Of a DNA stretch of 8,727 nucleotides, positions 5,183 to 8,727 are shown piece by piece. Each line of letters begins with the position of its first letter. Positions within the stretch are counted from its first letter, which is position 1. The DNA is taken from positions 1-8,727 of the forward strand of contig JAJFUH010000048.1 in NCBI GenBank assembly GCA_021372535.1. Reading direction: 5' to 3'. Position numbers and translations under genes: made by a program. Source of the stretch: a bacterium (GTDB lineage Bacteria > Latescibacterota > Latescibacteria > Latescibacterales > Latescibacteraceae). The notes under the pieces are model-generated. The model was not told where the DNA came from. It saw nothing but the letters and a program-made list of their open reading frames with translations, and did not search any database.

Positions 5183-7111
5183 TTACCGGTCATTTACCAT
5201 ACTTTTAAGTGTATTGAGATAGGCTACCGGTGTGCCGATATCATAGCAGCTGCCATGAACGAGATAACCTGTAATCCCCTCTTCGCGCCGTAAACGTTCG
5301 AGACACGAAGTAAGCTGAAATTCTCCCCGTTCCCTGATGTTATGGGCGATGTTTTCTTCGAGATAATCGAAAATATGGGGTGTGAGGATGTACTGACCGA
5401 AAAGTGTCAGAAACGTATCACTCTCCATACCATCGACATGGAGGTGTTCGCGGGCATAATCGAGATCGGGTTTCTCGAAAATTTCGCTGATCGCGAGAAT
5501 CGAGTTCTCCAGACGCCATGAACCGGTTACACAGCCGAAATTACGGATTTCCTGAGCGGCAGAAACCTTGAGTCCCACAACGCTCCGATAATTCTCAGCC
5601 TCATAAACATCTATAAGCTGCCGGGCGCATGATATCGTGCTCTCAGTAGAATAGAGGTGATCCCCGAGCAGAAGCAGAAACGGCTCATTGTTGACCCATT
5701 CCCGGGCGCTGAAAACCGCATGACCGAAACCATCCTGAATATCCTGGATGATGAAACTCACATGATGCCCGATATCAAGCAGATATTCGCAGTATTTCTT
5801 ATCGGAATTGGAGAGCTTGTTAAAATTTTCTATGGAAGTAGGGGTATGAAGAAAACTTTCGAACATATCGAGATCGCTGCTCTGGACAATGATACCGATT
5901 TCTTCGATACCCGCGCTTAAAGCCTCTTCGATGATGACCAGGATGGCCGGCTTGGCCCGTCCCTCTCGGTCGATAATGGGAAACAGCTCTTTTTTTACAG
6001 CCTTTGTCGCCGGGAATAGCCTCGTTCCGAAACCTGCCGCAGGAATGACAGCTTTGCGGATACTCCGATTTGCCATGATGGACAGTTTCATGCATGACAT
6101 GCCGAGATCGTGTTCGATAATCTCGATTACCCTGTTCTGGCTTTCCTCATCGCGGGCAATGAACTGGGCGCTGCCATCACCCTGCGATCCGACTCCCTTA
6201 CCGCCGTAAATATAAGGCTGTATGGGACCATAACCGAGTAGCTTATGAAGTACCGGAGCGGTCAACTGCGATGGACAGGCTGGCTGGAGGTGACGGTCGA
6301 ATTCAGCCTGAGCTTCTTTCATCAATGTACCCAGCATTTCCGCATCGCCGCTTTTCAATGCCTCGCAGGCTTTCCGCGTTATTCCCGAACTGATGGCGCC
6401 AAGGTAGCGCTGGACATTACGCTGCACATCGTTCTCGGCGAACGGATAACACTGATTGAGCCTGCTCAGAATTTCCTTGGTATCCTTCCCCGCGCCCATG
6501 TCTACTATCACATAGAAAAGATCACGGGTAACGGAAAGCTCCCTGACCTCGATCCTGTCGCCGTCATAAATCATCATGATCGGACGGTTGCCATAGGCGC
6601 AGCCCTGATCCATGCGGCCACACCGCGAGGGCGTGGTGATTTCACCGAGATAGGCGTACTCCATCTCGCCCCGCACGGTCATCTTCAGGTCATACGTACG
6701 GTTAAAAGCACGTGCGACAAGAACACAGATGGCTGCACTCGAAGAAAGTCCTTTTTTAATGGGCAGGTCGGTCAGGCAATTGTCGATTTCGAGACCATGC
6801 ACACGATAATGGGTCATTATCTGATAGGCTACCCCGGCTGCATAGCTGAAAAAACTTCCCTTTTCCGCTTCTTCGAGAAGAGCTCCGGTATTCATTGCAA
6901 CCTCAAACGGCCCCTTCCGGGTTTCATCATTGAGGGTTGCGCTCAGAATCAGTTTATTCGGATGGGGTTTGACCTCAGCATAGATACCCTGATTCGTACC
7001 GACTATCAGGGTATAACCCTTTTCTATTTCAGCATTGATACGGCGGTATCCGCCAGCCCAGTCACTGTGTTCGCCAAAAAGACAGATACGCCCCGGTACA
7101 AATATTTTCAT
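5183..7111 (-). CDS. Bifunctional GHMP sugar kinase / GalU-like sugar-1-phosphate nucleotidyltransferase fusion
   Basis: The product is 642 residues in one frame. Residues 1 to about 345 are a GHMP kinase: PGRICLFGEHSDWAGG (6-21), LPIKKGLSSSAA (116-127, ATP-binding loop), CGRMDQG (164-170, D168 in the place of the galactokinase catalytic base) and GGKGVGSQGDGS (303-314, third motif). Residues about 350-642 are a nucleotidyltransferase of the UTP-glucose-1-phosphate uridylyltransferase type: PAAGFGTRLFPATK (357-370), KEL (374-376), GFGHAVF (461-467), GDHLY (483-487), FEKP (545-548) and YDIGTP (623-628). Kinase and transferase together should convert a free sugar through its 1-phosphate to an NDP-sugar, probably UDP-linked, in the cytoplasm. 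The MDQ motif favours a galactose-, arabinose- or uronate-like sugar; this is inference. Known fucokinase/GDP-fucose pyrophosphorylase has the opposite domain order and is longer. GAGGG (7120-7124) lies 8 nt from the ATG. An internal ATG at 6076 has no ribosome binding site. Confidence 0.9.
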   Translation of the reverse strand: MKIFVPGRICLFGEHSDWAGGYRRINAEIEKGYTLIVGTNQGIYAEVKPHPNKLILSATLNDETRKGPFEVAMNTGALLEEAEKGSFFSYAAGVAYQIMTHYRVHGLEIDNCLTDLPIKKGLSSSAAICVLVARAFNRTYDLKMTVRGEMEYAYLGEITTPSRCGRMDQGCAYGNRPIMMIYDGDRIEVRELSVTRDLFYVIVDMGAGKDTKEILSRLNQCYPFAENDVQRNVQRYLGAISSGITRKACEALKSGDAEMLGTLMKEAQAEFDRHLQPACPSQLTAPVLHKLLGYGPIQPYIYGGKGVGSQGDGSAQFIARDEESQNRVIEIIEHDLGMSCMKLSIMANRSIRKAVIPAAGFGTRLFPATKAVKKELFPIIDREGRAKPAILVIIEEALSAGIEEIGIIVQSSDLDMFESFLHTPTSIENFNKLSNSDKKYCEYLLDIGHHVSFIIQDIQDGFGHAVFSAREWVNNEPFLLLLGDHLYSTESTISCARQLIDVYEAENYRSVVGLKVSAAQEIRNFGCVTGSWRLENSILAISEIFEKPDLDYAREHLHVDGMESDTFLTLFGQYILTPHIFDYLEENIAHNIRERGEFQLTSCLERLRREEGITGYLVHGSCYDIGTPVAYLNTLKSMVNDR

Positions 7112-7119
7112 CCTGTTAT

Positions 7120-7124
7120 CCCTC
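7120..7124 (-). promoter_or_regulatory. Ribosome binding site of the kinase-nucleotidyltransferase gene
   Basis: GAGGG on the minus strand lies 8 nt before the ATG at 7111, and the encoded MKIFVPGRICLFGEH is a typical GHMP kinase N-terminus, so this start is well supported. Confidence 0.65.
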
Positions 7125-7168
7125 GTGGGGTGTTCATTGTATCGTTTATACCTTTATTTCTTCGTGTA

Positions 7169-7197
7169 TATATAAAAAATAATGTTTTATAAAACAA
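7169..7197 (-). promoter_or_regulatory. Candidate promoter of the kinase-nucleotidyltransferase gene with overlapping palindrome
   Basis: On the minus strand, TTGTTT (7192-7197) is followed after 17 nt by TATATA (7169-7174). The perfect 14-bp palindrome TGTTTTATAAAACA (7183-7196) covers most of the -35 box and part of the spacer, a position from which a bound repressor would block transcription. Both calls are by eye in an AT-rich stretch. Confidence 0.35.
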
Positions 7198-7258
7198 GAA
7201 GATTACCGATGCGTACCGGAGACATTTTAGCCCGATCTATTCACAAAATTTAATCGAA

Positions 7259-7297
7259 CACGGATTTTCGCGGATCGGACGGATTTCCACGGATTTT
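7259..7297. repeat. Four CGGAT direct repeats at helical spacing
   Basis: CGGAT occurs at 7261, 7271, 7280 and 7290, steps of 10, 9 and 10 nt. The outer copies extend to CACGGATTTT (7259-7268 and 7288-7297). It may be a dispersed intergenic repeat or a row of binding sites on one face of the helix. Confidence 0.55.
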
Positions 7298-7343
7298 ATT
7301 TTTTATCTATATCTTTTTGTGCGTTAACGTTTAATAATTGCTA

Positions 7344-7365
7344 AAGATATTACAAATAATATCTT
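7344..7365. repeat. Perfect 9-bp AT-rich inverted repeat with 4-nt spacer
   Basis: AAGATATTA (7344-7352) and TAATATCTT (7357-7365) are exact reverse complements around CAAA. The stem is too AT-rich and lacks a following T-run, so it is not an intrinsic terminator; an operator or chance are the alternatives. Confidence 0.45.
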
Positions 7366-7486
7366 ATATAAATTTGTGTTTTCGTGGTTAAATATTATCA
7401 TGAATAATCCCGGTTAGATGAACAATAAAACTTTTCCTTGTTTACCATTATATATCGTCCTATAACATCATTTTTACACTTGCCAT

Positions 7487-7519
7487 AAAAAAAGGCCCGA
7501 TCCCGAAAGACCGAGCCTT
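7487..7519 (-). terminator. Intrinsic terminator of the sorting-domain protein gene
   Basis: On the minus strand, AAGGCTCGGTC (7519-7509) pairs with GATCGGGCCTT (7502-7492) over 11 pairs including two G-T pairs, around a 6-nt loop. Seven T residues (complement of 7487-7493) overlap the stem end and follow it. It lies 25 nt after the stop codon at 7545 and should separate this gene from the kinase gene downstream. Confidence 0.88.
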
Positions 7520-7544
7520 AAAATTACATTCATTACTGACTGAT

Positions 7545-8727
7545 TTACTTAAGCAGCGTCATCTTCATGGTTCTGGAGAATGAGCCGGATTTGACGGTGT
7601 AGAAGTATACACCGGCGGAGAATCCGGAAGCATCCCACACTACCGAGTGGCTGCCGGCACCCATGAACTCGTTGGAAATCGTGTCGATCTTCTGACCGGC
7701 CACGTTGTACACGTCAACCGATACATTCCCGGCTTCGGGAACTGTGAAGTTGATCGTTGTGGACGGGTTGAACGGGTTCGGTGAATTCTGGGCAACTGCG
7801 AAAGCTGCAGGAGCTTCATCCACAGAAACCGGCTCGCTGGAAATAATGCCCTTGAAGGAGTCCTGGCCGACCCAGAACCATCCGCCGCGCTCTTCTGCTT
7901 CCGCGGCCGACTGGTTGGATACGAGCAGACCGTCATAGGCGGTTCCGCCCGAAATCACGCTCGTGTCATATTTCTGAGCGGCGGTTTCGCCAGCAAGCGT
8001 CTGGTACCCGAGTCCCGTGCCGTCCGGTGCATACAGACCGAACGATACGGCGCCCATGTCAAACGACGGGAAGAACGAGAATCCGTTCTTTTCGATCGCT
8101 TGATTGTATTTGTAAGGGCCGACGTTGTAATCGTTGCAGACCCACGGTTTCGCGGAATCGGCTTCGAAGTTGTGGTCTCCGGTGTAATCGCCGTTCGAAT
8201 TCGCCCAAGCCACCGCATCGCCTTCTTCCTCATACTGTACATCGAACAGTACGTTCATACAGGTCGAATGGGTTCCCATGACAACATATCTGCCCCACAT
8301 GGACAATTCAGCCGGTCCACTCGCTGCCTGGCCGCCCTTTTCGGCGTCGTTCAGGTCAACATACCAGTCGGACAGGTCGAAGCGCTTCACCTCGGTGCCA
8401 TCGTTCACATCAACAAAGACGAGTTCCGACTCCATACCGGTTCCCGAAAGGTCTCCGGTCGGTGAGAGAAGGTACGCGCCGCCGTCGCTCACAACTCCCG
8501 GCCCGAATTCCCAGGAGGGCGGATTGGCCACTGCAAATACAAATTTACCTTCATCACCCCATGCGGTCTGCAGAACCGCATCGCCGTTCGGCACCCATTT
8601 CCACTTGAACATTTCCTTGAATCCGTTGTTGTTCAGACCGCACTTGAAGAAATAGGTGTAGTGGGTCGGCAGGAATGCAAGTCCGCCCGGATCGCATACT
8701 TCCAATGATTTACAGGTTTCCATCAGC
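7545..8727 (-). CDS. Secreted protein with C-terminal type IX/FlgD-like sorting domain, partial, N-terminus outside window
   Basis: The frame is open from the right edge to TAA at 7545, giving 393 visible residues. A Met codon at 8723 is not taken as the start, because the frame continues upstream (CTG just before it), no ribosome binding site can be seen, and no signal peptide follows. The last 80 residues are a sorting/Ig-like domain: NSPNPFNPSTTINFTVPEAG, then VYNVAGQKI, HSVVWDASG, GVYFYTV and a basic end, MKMTLLK. The part before it is rich in Gly, Asp, Trp and aromatic residues, with strand-like pieces such as ELVFVDVNDGTEVKRFDL, and could be part of a beta-propeller; I do not recognise the family and give no enzymatic function. 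Codons appear biased (AAC, AAG, CTG, GGT frequent), which may mean strong expression. It ends in an intrinsic terminator. Confidence 0.85.
   Translation of the reverse strand, partial: LMETCKSLEVCDPGGLAFLPTHYTYFFKCGLNNNGFKEMFKWKWVPNGDAVLQTAWGDEGKFVFAVANPPSWEFGPGVVSDGGAYLLSPTGDLSGTGMESELVFVDVNDGTEVKRFDLSDWYVDLNDAEKGGQAASGPAELSMWGRYVVMGTHSTCMNVLFDVQYEEEGDAVAWANSNGDYTGDHNFEADSAKPWVCNDYNVGPYKYNQAIEKNGFSFFPSFDMGAVSFGLYAPDGTGLGYQTLAGETAAQKYDTSVISGGTAYDGLLVSNQSAAEAEERGGWFWVGQDSFKGIISSEPVSVDEAPAAFAVAQNSPNPFNPSTTINFTVPEAGNVSVDVYNVAGQKIDTISNEFMGAGSHSVVWDASGFSAGVYFYTVKSGSFSRTMKMTLLK

Larger units (their letters stand above)
7198..7486. other. AT-rich intergenic region with short repeats, no gene seen
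   Basis: This is most of the 433-nt gap between the two minus-strand genes. It holds a CGGAT repeat cluster (7259-7297), a CGTTAACG palindrome (7322-7329) and a perfect 9-bp inverted repeat (7344-7365). No open reading frame with a ribosome binding site, and no tRNA-like or riboswitch-like structure, was recognised. Confidence 0.5.

Noticed and set aside
6074-6076. Internal start for a separate nucleotidyltransferase gene
   Set aside because: No Shine-Dalgarno sequence precedes this ATG, and the kinase frame continues into the transferase without a stop, so a fusion is the simpler reading.
6245-7192. Plus-strand open frame of 315 codons
   Set aside because: It lies opposite the kinase half of the fusion gene, has no family motifs or ribosome binding site, and the minus-strand frame has several conserved enzyme motifs.
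8721-8723. ATG at 8723 as true start of the right-hand secreted protein
   Set aside because: It is four bases from the edge, the frame is open to the edge, and the residues after it are not a signal peptide, although the C-terminal domain implies export.

Overview
The window looks like part of a genome from the FCB group of bacteria (Latescibacterota-, KSB1- or Zixibacteria-like). This is an inference. It rests on two separate proteins that end in the 'NPFN...GxxVxxWDg...SGxYfYrl..g.....kkmxLlk' type of C-terminal domain (type IX secretion sorting / FlgD-like Ig fold), on a set of sugar-oriented oxidoreductases, and on several kinds of short intergenic repeats. Base composition is moderate, with AT-rich gaps. 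No RNA genes, insertion sequences or CRISPR arrays were seen.

Layout, left to right. (1) Positions 1-1648, minus strand: a Gfo/Idh/MocA-type dehydrogenase followed, 201 nt downstream, by a short-chain dehydrogenase/reductase that runs off the left edge. The gap between them carries short direct and inverted copies of a GTACGATTT unit. (2) Positions 1649-1805: a divergent promoter region. (3) Positions 1806-4970, plus strand: an aldo/keto reductase whose TGA stop is followed with no gap by the ATG of a large secreted protein. That protein has a signal peptide, a PgaB/IcaB-like polysaccharide deacetylase domain, eight PQQ-type beta-propeller repeats of exactly 40 residues each, and a C-terminal sorting domain. 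(4) Positions 4971-5182: a convergent gap with a 24-nt tandem repeat touching the next gene's stop codon. (5) Positions 5183-7111, minus strand: a two-enzyme fusion of an N-terminal GHMP sugar kinase and a C-terminal GalU-like nucleotidyltransferase. (6) Positions 7112-7544: an AT-rich gap with a candidate promoter, palindromes, CGGAT repeats and a clear intrinsic terminator for the gene to its right. (7) Positions 7545-8727, minus strand: the C-terminal part of a secreted protein with the same kind of sorting domain; its start lies beyond the right edge.

How the genes may work together. The cytoplasmic enzymes (two NAD(P)-type sugar or polyol oxidoreductases, an aldo/keto reductase, and a kinase-pyrophosphorylase that should turn a free sugar into a UDP-sugar) suit carbohydrate salvage and activation. 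The secreted deacetylase suits modification of an N-acetylated polysaccharide at the cell surface. No gene here proves that these belong to one pathway. The two most unusual objects are the deacetylase-propeller-sorting-domain protein and the kinase-uridylyltransferase fusion.
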